Part shown: piece after piece, positions 50,794 to 58,883 of the stretch
Position numbering within the stretch: the first letter of the stretch is position 1
How the letters are laid out: every line of letters starts with the position of its first letter
NCBI GenBank assembly: GCA_965279195.1
Contig: CBDIHP010000047.1
Span: forward strand, 1-64,000
DNA length: 64,000 nt
Origin: CBDIHP01 sp965279195
GTDB taxonomy: Bacteria > Planctomycetota > Planctomycetia > Isosphaerales > Isosphaeraceae
Reading direction: 5' to 3'
Program-made: the position numbers and the translations under genes
Notes under the pieces: generated by a model
The model's input: only the letters and a program-made list of their open reading frames with translations
The model's database searches: none
Told to the model about the DNA's origin: nothing

Positions 50794-51485
50794 TGGAGGT
50801 AGGGGCGGACTCGCTCGGTGAGGAGCTGGTAGCCGTGGGGGGAGAAGTGCAGGCGGTCCTTGACGAACAGGTGCGGACGGGCCTGGCCGTGGGCGTCGAG
50901 GACCATGTCGAAGGTCTCGACGTAGCCGACGCGGGGCATGTCCAGGGCCATCTCGCGGATCAGGCGGTTCAGCTCGCGGTACTTGTCGCTCTCCCCCCAG
51001 CGCGAGGGGGCGGGGCTGACGCTGATGTAGAGGATCTCGGCCTTGGGCAGCTTCGCGCGGACGGTGCGGACGAAGTCGGCGAAGTCCCTCGCGACCTCCT
51101 TCGGGGTCCGGCCGGCGTGGATGTCGTTGCCGCCGGCTCGCAGGAAGATCTGCTTGGGCTCGTGGGGAAAGATGAGGCGGTCGGCGAAGTGCGTGGCGTC
51201 GACAATCTCGGTCCCGCCGAACCCCCGGTTGATGACCTTGTGGTCGGGGAAGTCCTCGGCGAGGGTCTTCCAGAGGCGGATCGTCGACGACCCGATGAAC
51301 AGGATCCCCCCCTTGGGCGGCGGGCTCTCCCGGTCGGCCTTCTCGTACGCCGCGACTTCCTTCTCCCACTTCGCGTAATCGCGCGACTTCGCATACGAGC
51401 CGGGGTCGTCGGGGAACGACGAGCCGGGGATCGCCAGCAAGCCGAACGCCACCAGGGCGCAGAGGGCCGGTCGGGACATGGTCAT
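50790..51485 (-). CDS. Secreted SGNH/GDSL-family hydrolase
   Basis: 231 residues from ATG 51485 (MTMSRPALCALVAFGLLAIP, signal peptide); ATG 51479 is an alternative. SGNH blocks: ILFIGSSTIRLW (nucleophile Ser at 66 or 67), VINRGFGG (Gly block), LRAGGNDIHAG (Asn block) and FVKDRLHFSPHGYQLL (Asp-x-x-His block). Enzymes of this kind remove acetyl or other ester groups from lipids or polysaccharides. Probably periplasmic. The frame remains open upstream to 51905 but that is not coding-like. The stop codon comes from the adjacent family A repeat. Confidence 0.92.
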   Translation of the reverse strand: MTMSRPALCALVAFGLLAIPGSSFPDDPGSYAKSRDYAKWEKEVAAYEKADRESPPPKGGILFIGSSTIRLWKTLAEDFPDHKVINRGFGGTEIVDATHFADRLIFPHEPKQIFLRAGGNDIHAGRTPKEVARDFADFVRTVRAKLPKAEILYISVSPAPSRWGESDKYRELNRLIREMALDMPRVGYVETFDMVLDAHGQARPHLFVKDRLHFSPHGYQLLTERVRPYLQ

Positions 51486-51786
51486 CGATCTCGTGGATGC
51501 GGCATGGGACGGACAGACGGGCGAGGCCCTCCATCCTATCCGCGACGAGACCGCGGCGCGAAGAGGCCAGGATTCCCCCGCCGGCGGGCGAGCCTCTCCT
51601 GATGCCGTACCATCGGATGAGGCGCCGTACCACCGGATCGGATCGAAGTCGCTGGGCGAGCCTTGCCACCGGCCCGATGGGCGATACGCCGGCAAATGGA
51701 CCGGGGTCTCGAAGACGAGACCCCAGCCACGGGGAGGTCGGCGCAATCGACTCAGAGCAGGCGATTGTTGCAGGAGTCGCCGGCGG
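51486..51786. other. Intergenic region with a hairpin
   Basis: 301 bp between two minus-strand genes. GGGGTCTCG-AAGA-CGAGACCCC (51703-51724) is a perfect 9-bp-stem hairpin just downstream of the membrane-protein gene; its GGTCTC box recalls family C. No T-run follows it. Two similar direct segments, GCCGTACCATCGGAT and GCCGTACCACCGGAT, lie around 51602-51637. No gene seen. Confidence 0.5.
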
Positions 51787-52323
51787 TCAGGACGGTGGAG
51801 CCGAACGGGCCGGGGTGGTACACCGATGCACCAGCCCGGCGAGGAGCGCCGCGGTGACCGAGGGCACGAGGTGCGGGAGGAGATACACCAGGGCGACGAC
51901 GACATCGAGCCAGATGGCGGCGGCGATGTTGGTGCGATCGGCGTAGGATCGGGCGAGGACCGGACGTATCCATAAAGGATAAACGAATTCGATGAACTGC
52001 GTCCAAGCGTCGCCGATGAAGAACCTTACCCTCAGGATCGGGTCCATCGGTGCCCTCGGATGATTGCCCAGGGCCAGCGTCTGGACCAAACTGAGCAGCG
52101 AGAGGAACCCGACAATCAGGAAAGCCCCGAGCATCGTCCGCAAGGGCCGGCCGCTCGGGGTGCGACGCCATCGGAAGAGGCCCACTTGCCAGATCACGGC
52201 GAAGGGCATCACGATCGCGATGGATTCATCGTGCCAGTCCATGGTGCGCAGGGCGGCCAGGTTCAGGGCGAGGAGGACGACCCAGGCCATGAGCCGGCGG
52301 GTCGAGGGGGGCTGGATCCGCAT
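51787..52323 (-). CDS. Four-helix membrane protein of unknown function
   Basis: 178 residues from ATG 52323 (MRIQPPSTRRLMAWVVLLAL), chosen for GGAGG about 6 bases upstream; the longer frame to 52575 includes the family B repeat and is rejected. Hydrophobic segments at about 11-28, 38-55, 68-87 and 138-165 (LMAWVVLLALNLAAL, IAIVMPFAVIWQVGLF, MLGAFLIVGFLSLLSLV, AAAIWLDVVVALVYLL). No family recognised. Divergent from ECF cassette copy 2 with a 183 bp gap. Confidence 0.75.
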   Translation of the reverse strand: MRIQPPSTRRLMAWVVLLALNLAALRTMDWHDESIAIVMPFAVIWQVGLFRWRRTPSGRPLRTMLGAFLIVGFLSLLSLVQTLALGNHPRAPMDPILRVRFFIGDAWTQFIEFVYPLWIRPVLARSYADRTNIAAAIWLDVVVALVYLLPHLVPSVTAALLAGLVHRCTTPARSAPPS

Positions 52324-52412
52324 GGGGGGCCTCCGGACGGTTGACCGTAACGATAAACCAACACTGCCGGGTTGGCGACGGAATTGGGCCCTGGTTTCCG
52401 GATTCGAAAGAA

Positions 52413-52443
52413 AAACGCCGCTCCGCTCCCGCACTCCAAAGGG
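52413..52443. repeat. Family B half-element
   Basis: GCCGCTCCGCTCCCGCACTC-CAAAG matches the right arm of the element at 53453-53590. It lies in the divergent gap upstream of the ECF sigma factor gene, the only family B copy not directly downstream of a stop codon. Confidence 0.7.
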
Positions 52444-52506
52444 GGTGGAAAATCCTCCGGGGCGTGGTGTCATCCGGGTAGAGGGCACTCGGGAGGCGGA
52501 GGTGGC

Positions 52507-52971
52507 ATGCGGGGGGACGACCTGGGACGTTGGTTCGACGAGCACGCGCCGGCGCTGGTGCTTTATGCACGGCAATGGTGCGACTCGGCCGAGGATGTCG
52601 TCCAGGAGGCGTTCCTCCAGCTCGCCAGGCAGCCGTCGCGGCCCGATTCGGTCGCGGCCTGGCTATTCCGGGCCGTCCGCAACGGCGCGATCAACGCCGG
52701 GAGGGGCGACCGGAACCGCAGGAAACGCGAGGCCAGGAGTTCGGGGCGGGAGGCGTGGCTTTCGAGCGACGACGACCGCATCGACGCCTCGGAAATTTCC
52801 CGAAGGCTGGCCGAGCTGGGCCCGGAACTCCGCGAGGTGCTCGTCGCCCGGTTCTGGGGCGGCCTGACCTTCGAGGAGGTCGCGGCCCTGCAAGGCTGCT
52901 CGCTCACCACCGCCCACCGCCGCTACCAGGCGGGGCTCACCGCGCTCCAGGCCCGGCTCGGAGGATCGTGA
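52507..52971 (+). CDS. ECF-type sigma-70 factor, cassette copy 2
   Basis: 154 residues from ATG 52507 (MRGDDLGRWFDEHAPALVLY). Region 2: YARQWCDSAEDVVQEAFLQL, AAWLFRAVRNGAINAGRGDR. Region 4: LGPELREVLVARFWGGLTFE, EVAALQGCSLTTAHRRYQAG. It matches the sigma factor at 40435-41004 closely (ALxLYARQW, VQEAFLxLA, WGGLTFE-x-VA-x-LQGCSLTTAHRRYQAGL) but lacks the Pro-rich tail. The stop codon overlaps the next start (TGATG), so the pair is coupled. Likely controlled by the protein encoded next. Confidence 0.93.
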   Translation: MRGDDLGRWFDEHAPALVLYARQWCDSAEDVVQEAFLQLARQPSRPDSVAAWLFRAVRNGAINAGRGDRNRRKREARSSGREAWLSSDDDRIDASEISRRLAELGPELREVLVARFWGGLTFEEVAALQGCSLTTAHRRYQAGLTALQARLGGS

Positions 52972-53426
52972 TGGACCCAACCGGAATCGACCGCCCCGAA
53001 AACCTGAGCGGGATCGAGCATCTCCTCGGACGCCTCGGTCCCGCACCGGTCGCCATCGACCGCGACCGCCTGCTGTTCGAGGCCGGCCGCGCCGCCGGCC
53101 GCGCCGAAACGCGACAGGTCGGGCTCCGGGTCGCGTGCGCGGCCCTGGCGCTCGTCACCGTCGGGCTCGCGGGGCTGTCGTGGACGCAGCACCGGGCGTT
53201 GCGGGATGCGGTCGTGGCGGAGTCGCGATCGCAGGACAACCCCTCGACGGTGATCCTGGCCGATCGCCGATCGCCGCCGGATCCAACGAGCTACATCGCC
53301 TTGCGCCAGAATCCGGACGCGCCGATCGCGTCGATCCCGCCCGGGGTCCAGGGATCCGCGCGGATCCCCTCGGCCGAACCCGGCACGCTGACCGTCCGCG
53401 ACGCCGCGCGGGTGCTGGATTTCTGA
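52971..53426 (+). CDS. One-pass membrane protein of ECF cassette copy 2, candidate anti-sigma factor
   Basis: 151 residues from ATG 52971, overlapping the sigma factor stop by one base. The cytoplasmic segment has IDRDRLLFEAGRAAGRAETR (about 29-48), the motif shared with the cassette 1 protein. A helix follows (about 54-72: ACAALALVTVGLAGLSW), then an extracytoplasmic tail with SYIALRQNPDAP and a terminal LTVRDAARVLDF. Topology and coupling suggest that it holds the sigma factor at the membrane. No zinc motif. Not a recognised anti-sigma family, so the role is inference. Confidence 0.7.
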   Translation: MDPTGIDRPENLSGIEHLLGRLGPAPVAIDRDRLLFEAGRAAGRAETRQVGLRVACAALALVTVGLAGLSWTQHRALRDAVVAESRSQDNPSTVILADRRSPPDPTSYIALRQNPDAPIASIPPGVQGSARIPSAEPGTLTVRDAARVLDF

Positions 53427-53452
53427 TCCGCAGACAATCAGCCCGGCCGCGC

Positions 53453-53590
53453 CCTTTGGAGTGCGGGAGCGGAGCGGCCGCTTTCCTGCGGTGAATTCAG
53501 CCGGTGCCGGGGAGGTCCGACCGTCCCGGGGCGTGGGGCATTGCGCCTTGCTCTCTGGAAAGCGGCCGCTCCGCTCCCGCACTCCAAAGG
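53453..53590. repeat. Family B inverted repeat with perfect 34-base arms
   Basis: The left arm (53453-53486) starts CCTTTGGAGTGCGGGAGC and the right arm (53557-53590) ends GCTCCCGCACTCCAAAGG; they are exact reverse complements over about 34 bases. Spacer about 70 bp. It starts 26 bp after the stop of the candidate anti-sigma gene, inside the cassette, and ends 47 bp before the next start. Confidence 0.92.
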
Positions 53591-53637
53591 GGCGGGTGGA
53601 TCGTTCTATTCGCAATCATAGACAAAGGAGCCTGTTC

Positions 53638-55035
53638 ATGTCATTGATTCAGCCGATGATCCTCCTCGCCCTCCTGGCCCAGGCGAAGCCGCCGGAGCCG
53701 GAGGTGAAGACCCTGCGCGTGAGCCCAGCGGCCTTGCCGTCGCCGCTCTTGAAGTACCGGCTGCTGCCGCTGGAATCCGAACTCCGGCCCGGCGACGCCG
53801 CGCCGATGTATTTGCGGATCAACGGCGAGATGACCGCGACGGCCCCGGACCTGGCCAAGAAGCCCCCGGAATGGCTGGCACTGCCGCTCGATAAATTCCC
53901 GAAGGACGAGGCCCGCAAGCTCGTGGATGCGCTCGCCTCGCGGATCCGCCAGATCGAGTACGCGGCGAATCGCCAGACGTGCACATGGAACTATTCCCTG
54001 CCGGAAGAACGGGCCCGTGCCATCGAGATCCTCCTGCCGGACGTCCAGCAGCTCCGGAGCTGGCTCCGCCTGCTCGCCGTCAAGGCGAGGCTGGAGGTCG
54101 CGGAAAAGCGGTATGACGACGCCCTCAAGACCATCCAGACCGGCCAGGCCATGAGCCGGCACGTGGCCAGGGGGCCGTTCCTGATCAACGGCCTGGTCGG
54201 GATCGCCACCGCCCGGGATCAGCTCAGCGTCCTCGACGAGCTTCTGGACCAGCCCGATGCGCCCAACCTCTACTGGGCGTTGACGTCGCTCCCCCGGCCC
54301 ATGATCGACCTCCGGGACGCGTTCGCCGTCGAGTCGCGGACGATCCTCTGGCTGTTCCCGGACCTCGACGACCTCGACGCCAAGAGGCCCGAGGCCGAAT
54401 GGTCCGCGAAGCTCTCCCGGTTCCACGGGCAACTGCTCGAATGGACCCGACGGGATCAGGTGCCCGGGCCCGACGGGAAGCCCCTGCCGATCCCCTCCGA
54501 ACTCGCCACGCTCGACGCCTTCCGCGCCTGGGCCGGGCCCCTCGCCCGGGCGCTGGCCGCCTCCCGGTTCAAGGGCGCGGCCGACGTGCCGGGCGACGAT
54601 CAGGCGATCCTGCTCTACGTCTCCGACCAGTACTTCCAGTACTATGATCAGGTCTTCGCAGCGACGTATCTTCCGTTTCCCGACTCGTCCGCCATCGTCG
54701 CCGAGTCGAACCGGCGGTTCGAGGCGATGAAGAAGACGCCCCTGATGTTCTTCTCGAATTACGCGCCCAACATCTCGGCGGGCCTGCTGGCCAGCGTCCG
54801 GCTCGACCTGAAGATCGCCGCCCTCCGCACCGTCGAGGCCATCCGCCTGCACGCCTCGGGGACCGGCAAGCTGCCCGGGACGCTCGACGAGATCAAGGCT
54901 GTGCCCGTGCCGAGAAACCCGGCGACGGGGAGGCCCTTCGAGTACCGCCTGGAGGGCGACACCGCCGTCCTGCACGGCCCTGTGCCGGACGGGAAAGCGG
55001 CCTTCTCGCTGACGTACAGGATCCAGCTCAGATGA
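53638..55035 (+). CDS. Exported protein, third gene of ECF cassette copy 2
   Basis: 465 residues from ATG 53638, with AAGGAG 8 bases upstream; the frame to 53461 runs through the repeat and is rejected. Short signal (LIQPMILLALLAQA). Paralogue of 38519-39973 (shared ELRPGDAAPMYLR, CTWNYSLPEERARAIEILLP, RHVARGPFLINGLVGI, PNLYWALTSLPRPMIDLRDA). The C-terminus has LRTVEAIRLHASGTGKLPGT, LDEIKAVPVP and PFEYRLEGDTAVL. It is largely helical, probably periplasmic, and of unknown function. Its 3' end overlaps the convergent PEP-CTERM gene by 8 bp. Confidence 0.85.
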   Translation: MSLIQPMILLALLAQAKPPEPEVKTLRVSPAALPSPLLKYRLLPLESELRPGDAAPMYLRINGEMTATAPDLAKKPPEWLALPLDKFPKDEARKLVDALASRIRQIEYAANRQTCTWNYSLPEERARAIEILLPDVQQLRSWLRLLAVKARLEVAEKRYDDALKTIQTGQAMSRHVARGPFLINGLVGIATARDQLSVLDELLDQPDAPNLYWALTSLPRPMIDLRDAFAVESRTILWLFPDLDDLDAKRPEAEWSAKLSRFHGQLLEWTRRDQVPGPDGKPLPIPSELATLDAFRAWAGPLARALAASRFKGAADVPGDDQAILLYVSDQYFQYYDQVFAATYLPFPDSSAIVAESNRRFEAMKKTPLMFFSNYAPNISAGLLASVRLDLKIAALRTVEAIRLHASGTGKLPGTLDEIKAVPVPRNPATGRPFEYRLEGDTAVLHGPVPDGKAAFSLTYRIQLR

Positions 55036-55756
55036 GCACCCGTCCCCGCCTCCGCTCGCGGGCGATCGTCGCAATCGAGGCGATTGCCGCGAGGGTGGCG
55101 GTGACGATTGTGGAGGGCTCGGGGGCGGGGGAACCGGCCGGGCCCCCGACCGGGGAGGCGTCGAGCTTCTGGATCCCGATGAGGAGATCGTTGGCGGTCG
55201 CGAAGCGTTGGTCCCCGAAGCCGGGTTGGACGCCGTGGGCGATCACCTGCAGCGTGGTGATCGGCCGGTCGGACAGGAATCCGATGAAATTCCGGGGGTT
55301 GGCCGACTGCGTCGGCCTCACGTCGGCGAAGGTCCCATCGTTGATCACCACGCCGAGGCTCAGGGAGGGGATTACGTCATCCGGATCGCCGCTGTTGCTG
55401 AGGAAGAAGTAGCCTCCGATGGCGTTCGGGGATCCTCCCGTGAACTGGACAAGCAGGGGATCGGTCGCGTGGTATGCCCATATGACGCGATCCTCGGGCC
55501 TGCCCCCGACCCAGACGTGGTTGGGCGGGGCGTCGATGTTGAAGACGTAAGGACCGTCGTGGAACTCCGCGATGCCGAGCGAAAGCCCCGCTCCGAACGG
55601 GCCCGGGATGTTATCGAATCCCTCCGTCACGAATCCGGGTGCGAGCCGGCTGCGGAAATAGGCCTCGTCGGTCGTGACGATGGTTCCGGCGGGGGCGAGG
55701 GACGGCACGCCGCACAGGGCGGCGGCGAGCAGAAAGAGGGAGAGGCGGATCCGCAT
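55028..55756 (-). CDS. PEP-CTERM domain protein
   Basis: 242 residues. Signal peptide IRLSLFLLAAALCGVPSLAP. The mature part begins GTIVTTDEAYFRSRLAPGFV, nearly the same as the next gene's product. The body is beta-rich with FTGGSPNAIGGYFFLSN. The C-terminal sorting signal is PEPSTIVTATLAAIASIATI followed by ARERRRGR: PEP motif, hydrophobic helix, basic tail. Exosortase would remove the tail and the protein would end on the surface or in the matrix. No exosortase gene is in the window. It is one of three tandem paralogues and overlaps the convergent cassette gene by 8 bp. Confidence 0.88.
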   Translation of the reverse strand: MRIRLSLFLLAAALCGVPSLAPAGTIVTTDEAYFRSRLAPGFVTEGFDNIPGPFGAGLSLGIAEFHDGPYVFNIDAPPNHVWVGGRPEDRVIWAYHATDPLLVQFTGGSPNAIGGYFFLSNSGDPDDVIPSLSLGVVINDGTFADVRPTQSANPRNFIGFLSDRPITTLQVIAHGVQPGFGDQRFATANDLLIGIQKLDASPVGGPAGSPAPEPSTIVTATLAAIASIATIARERRRGRVLI

Positions 55757-55832
55757 CGTGGGGCTCCTGACGCTGGGGCGGCGGGCGGGGCCGATCCCTG
55801 CCCGGCTCCCCGGGCGATCGCGGCCGTCGGGG

Positions 55833-55853
55833 ATCTATCGGATTGGCATCACA
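55833..55853 (-). promoter_or_regulatory. Conserved upstream motif, PEP-CTERM gene 1
   Basis: Read on the minus strand: TGTGATG, 8 bases, ATAGAT. It is located 77-97 bp upstream of the ATG at 55756. The same motif with the same spacing occurs before the next two paralogues. Confidence 0.5.
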
Positions 55854-55953
55854 TCAAATTGTCTGAAGCGGTTCAAGTGTTCATCTTGCGCGCGAATCGA
55901 CCGGGACCTGGCGCGGCCCGGTCGGGGCGCGGGGGGCCGGATCCGGGGCGATC

Positions 55954-56664
55954 TCAGGCGCGGGCGCGTCGCGAGCGCCGGCGCAGGAAGGCGACGCCGG
56001 CGAGGCCTCCCAGTGAGATCGAGGCGAGGCTCGACGGCTCGGGCACGGCCCGGCCTGGCGCGGTCGGGCCCGTGGAGGAGGTGGGAATCGGCGTGCCGAG
56101 GATCATGTTGTTCACGGTCGCATAACGATCCGGACCCGAGGACTGGCCCGCTCGCACGACGACCATGAGCATGGAGATGGGCGAGTCGGACAGGAAACCG
56201 ATGAAACTCCGGCCGTCGACCGACGCCTTGGTGCTCATGTCGACGAACGTCCCGTCGTCAACCCCCACGCGGATGTTCACATCGGGCAGGGTCGAAGTTG
56301 TTGCATAGCGGTCGCTCAGGAAGAAGTTGCCGCCCACGGCGAGCGGAGAGCCGGAACTGATCTGGATGATCATGGTTTTGCCCGCCTCGGCCGTGCTCAC
56401 CCAACTGTCGGCGGTCGTCCCCCCGACCAGCACCCCGTAGGGCACGGCGCCGAAGCCGATGCCGTACGAATCCACCTGATATCCGATGTGGCCACCGGAG
56501 GAGTAGCGGGGATCTTGCTCGAAGTCCTCCGTGGCGTAGCCGGGGAGGAGCCTGCTCCGGAAGTAGGCCTCGTCGGTCGTCACGATGGTCCCCGCGACGG
56601 CCGGGGCGGGCATCAGGGCGGTGAGGGCGGCGCAGAGCACCAGGCTGGCGAGGCGATTCCGCAT
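55954..56664 (-). CDS. PEP-CTERM domain protein
   Basis: 236 residues from ATG 56664 (MRNRLASLVLCAALTALMPA, signal peptide). Mature start GTIVTTDEAYFRSRLLPGYA. The middle has SSGSPLAVGGNFFLSD and FIGFLSDSPISMLMVVV. C-terminus VPEPSSLASISLGGLAGVAF followed by LRRRSRR, a textbook PEP-CTERM anchor. Paralogous to its two neighbours; upstream sequences are also shared (GGGCGATCGCGGCCGTCG just before the regulatory motif). Surface or matrix protein of unknown function. Confidence 0.88.
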   Translation of the reverse strand: MRNRLASLVLCAALTALMPAPAVAGTIVTTDEAYFRSRLLPGYATEDFEQDPRYSSGGHIGYQVDSYGIGFGAVPYGVLVGGTTADSWVSTAEAGKTMIIQISSGSPLAVGGNFFLSDRYATTSTLPDVNIRVGVDDGTFVDMSTKASVDGRSFIGFLSDSPISMLMVVVRAGQSSGPDRYATVNNMILGTPIPTSSTGPTAPGRAVPEPSSLASISLGGLAGVAFLRRRSRRARA

Positions 56665-56741
56665 CGATGGGTCTCCTGAGGCTGGGGTGACGGCGGCGGC
56701 CGGCCCCGCCCGGATCACCCGGGCGATCGCGGCCGTCGAGG

Positions 56742-56762
56742 ATCTATTGGGAGGCCATCACA
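56742..56762 (-). promoter_or_regulatory. Conserved upstream motif, PEP-CTERM gene 2
   Basis: Minus strand: TGTGATG, 8 bases, ATAGAT, located 78-98 bp upstream of the ATG at 56664. Same distance as for gene 1. Confidence 0.5.
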
Positions 56763-56858
56763 CGACATGGGCCGGCATGTCTCGATTCGGCATCGCCGCG
56801 CAAGCGGATGGAGGCGGCTCGCCCCGTCCAGGGTTGGGGATCCTCGGCCGGGTCGGCC

Positions 56859-57530
56859 TCAGACGCGCGAGCGCCGGCGCAGGAAGGCGACGCCGGCGAG
56901 GCTTCCCAGGGCGATCGAGGCGAGGCTCGACGGCTCGGGCACGGCGGGGGGGACGACCAGCGGCTGGCCGAGGATCAGGTTGCTGGCGGTGGGCCACAGA
57001 GGGGCGTCGGGGTTCAGGCCTACGACGGAGATGCTCAGGGTGGTGATCGCGCCCTCCGACGCGAAGCCGACGAAGTTCGTCGGGCTGCTCGCGTCCGCGG
57101 CGGGGATGTCGATGAAGGTGCCGTCGTTGATCGCCACGCGGAGCGTGTAGGCCGGGTTCGAGCCGGGCTCGCCCAGCTCGTCGGTGAGGAAGAAGTAACC
57201 GCCGACGGCCCGGGGGGATCCGGCCGTGAAGGTGAAGGTCAGGGCGTCGGTGGCGGTCGAGGTGCTGAGCCACATGCCCGTCGGCGCGACGACGCCGAAG
57301 AGGCCGTCGGGCGGGGCGTCGGCGATGAAGCTGAAGGCGTCGCGATTGAACGTCGTCGCGCCGAAGGGCCCTTCGGGGATCGACTCGAAGTCCTCGGTCA
57401 CCGCCCCGGCGGCGAGGTTGTCGCGGAAGGCCGACTCGCTGGTGTAGACGTACGTGAAGGCGTCGGCCGATGAGAGGGGAACGGCGGAGAGGGCGAGGGC
57501 GAGCAGCAGGGGCCCGAGGTGGTTGCGCAT
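56859..57530 (-). CDS. PEP-CTERM domain protein
   Basis: 223 residues. Signal peptide LGPLLLALALSAVPLSSADA. Mature start FTYVYTSESAFRDNLAAGAV, then FTAGSPRAVGGYFFLTDELG and FVGFASEGAITTLSISVVG, the same plan as the two preceding paralogues but more divergent. C-terminal VPEPSSLASIALGSLAGVAF followed by LRRRSRV is the exosortase sorting signal and nearly identical to that of the gene at 55954. Surface or matrix protein of unknown function. Confidence 0.88.
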   Translation of the reverse strand: MRNHLGPLLLALALSAVPLSSADAFTYVYTSESAFRDNLAAGAVTEDFESIPEGPFGATTFNRDAFSFIADAPPDGLFGVVAPTGMWLSTSTATDALTFTFTAGSPRAVGGYFFLTDELGEPGSNPAYTLRVAINDGTFIDIPAADASSPTNFVGFASEGAITTLSISVVGLNPDAPLWPTASNLILGQPLVVPPAVPEPSSLASIALGSLAGVAFLRRRSRV

Positions 57531-57581
57531 CGAGGTCTCCCGACAAGGGGGCGTGCTGGGCAGGAAGTTCGGCCACTACCC

Positions 57582-57602
57582 AGATATGTCGGGAGCGTCA
57601 CA
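57582..57602 (-). promoter_or_regulatory. Conserved upstream motif, PEP-CTERM gene 3
   Basis: Minus strand: TGTGACG, 8 bases, ATATCT. It lies 52-72 bp upstream of the ATG at 57530. Slightly diverged from the other two copies but with identical spacing. Confidence 0.45.
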
Positions 57603-57757
57603 TCATTCCGCGGGGCGTGGGCGGGCGTTGATCGCGGGCCCTGCGCGCGCAAACGGAACGCGGCGCGGGGCCGCGTTCCGTGGTTCATGCGATCAGGATC
57701 GGATCGAGAGGGAGAGTGTGCGAGGGTCGAGGGCCGCCCGGGGGAGGCCGGCCCGGC

Positions 57758-58390
57758 TCAGGCGGCGTCGCGGCGGGCGCGGGCGGACTTGACCCGCCAG
57801 AGGCCGCCGGCGGCGAGGATCGACCAGACGACCACGGTGGCGGGCTCGGGGACCTGCGGGGGGGGCGTGCCGCCGCCCCCGCCGTTGGTGCCCCCGCCGG
57901 TGCCGCCGCCCGGGGTGCCGCCGGTGCCCGGGTCGGGGACCGAGTTCACGATCTTGGTGATCGTGAGGCTGCTCAGCGACGCGGGCAGGACGAGCTCAGG
58001 AGCGCCGCCCTTGTAGTTGGGGTCGAGGTTCAGCGAGAAGTTCAGGATCCCCTGGCCGTTGCCGAGGAATCCCGACGAGCCGAAGTCGAGCGCCAGGGCC
58101 TGGAGCGGGCTGCCATCGGAGGCCGTGCCGTCGCCCAGGAGCACCTGCAGGTTGTTGGTGTCGAAACCGGTCGATCCGGCGAGGATCGCGAGCGGGCCGA
58201 CGTCGGCCGAGGGGGCCACCACCGAGCCGGCGGGCTCGACGCTCGCCACGACCTGCGTCAAGGGCGCGGAGCCGGTCGAGTTGTTCACGAGCCGGTACGT
58301 CACCGTCGTGGCGGCGTCCGTCGCCGGCGAGATTGCCACGAGCAGACCGGCCGCGACCGCGGCGAGGGGAGCGAGACGACGAAGCGTCAC
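57758..58390 (-). CDS. PEP-CTERM domain protein (cohesin-like body)
   Basis: 210 residues from GTG 58390, preceded by AAGGAGG about 9 bases upstream; the long frame to 58708 or 59711 is not coding-like. Signal peptide LRRLAPLAAVAAGLLVAISP. The body is a beta-sandwich-like domain (TTVTYRLVNNSTGSAPLTQV, LPASLSSLTITKIV), then a Gly-rich linker (GTGGTPGGGTGGGTNGGGGG). C-terminus VPEPATVVVWSILAAGGLWR followed by VKSARARR, a PEP-CTERM variant. It is not closely related to the three tandem neighbours and lacks their upstream motif. Confidence 0.85.
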   Translation of the reverse strand: MTLRRLAPLAAVAAGLLVAISPATDAATTVTYRLVNNSTGSAPLTQVVASVEPAGSVVAPSADVGPLAILAGSTGFDTNNLQVLLGDGTASDGSPLQALALDFGSSGFLGNGQGILNFSLNLDPNYKGGAPELVLPASLSSLTITKIVNSVPDPGTGGTPGGGTGGGTNGGGGGTPPPQVPEPATVVVWSILAAGGLWRVKSARARRDAA

Positions 58391-58883
58391 GGCGTATTTC
58401 CTCCTTGATTCCGAACAACCACGGCCCGAGCGCACCAGAAAAAACTCTTCCAGACCCGATCCGATCCGATTCCGAATGGGGGGAGGTGCGGTGCGATTGC
58501 CTGTTGCTTGTGTTCTGCGGGACTCCATCCCACCGACGGGCCGCATTTTGCGGGCCCCGCCGGAACCGGTCAACCCCAGGTTGCATCCACCTTGAGGAAA
58601 AACTTCCAAAATCCGCGACGCCCCCTGTCGCCTCCCTGCCCGGACCGACGATTTGGGGGAACTGGGCGGTTTCGCAACGCGAACTCGGGCGGAGTTGCGT
58701 ATTTCCAACGGGGCGGCCGCTTCCAGACCCGTGACCTAGGCTACTCTTCGGAGACGACGGGAAAGACGGAGCGGTACGAATCACCTCCCTCGCTTCGCAC
58801 GGGTTGACTTTTTGCCCAGAAAGTCCAACACTTGTCAACAGATAGGGGTCGAGCCGCCATGCCGGACTTCGCGACGCAATTCG
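58391..58883. other. Divergent intergenic region, nothing recognised
   Basis: About 490 bp between the PEP-CTERM gene (minus) and the next plus-strand gene. A run of A at 58438-58444 and GATCCGATCCGATTCCG (direct CCGAT repeats, about 58459-58476) are the only visible structures. TTGACT (58804-58809) could be a -35 element for the plus-strand gene. Confidence 0.35.
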
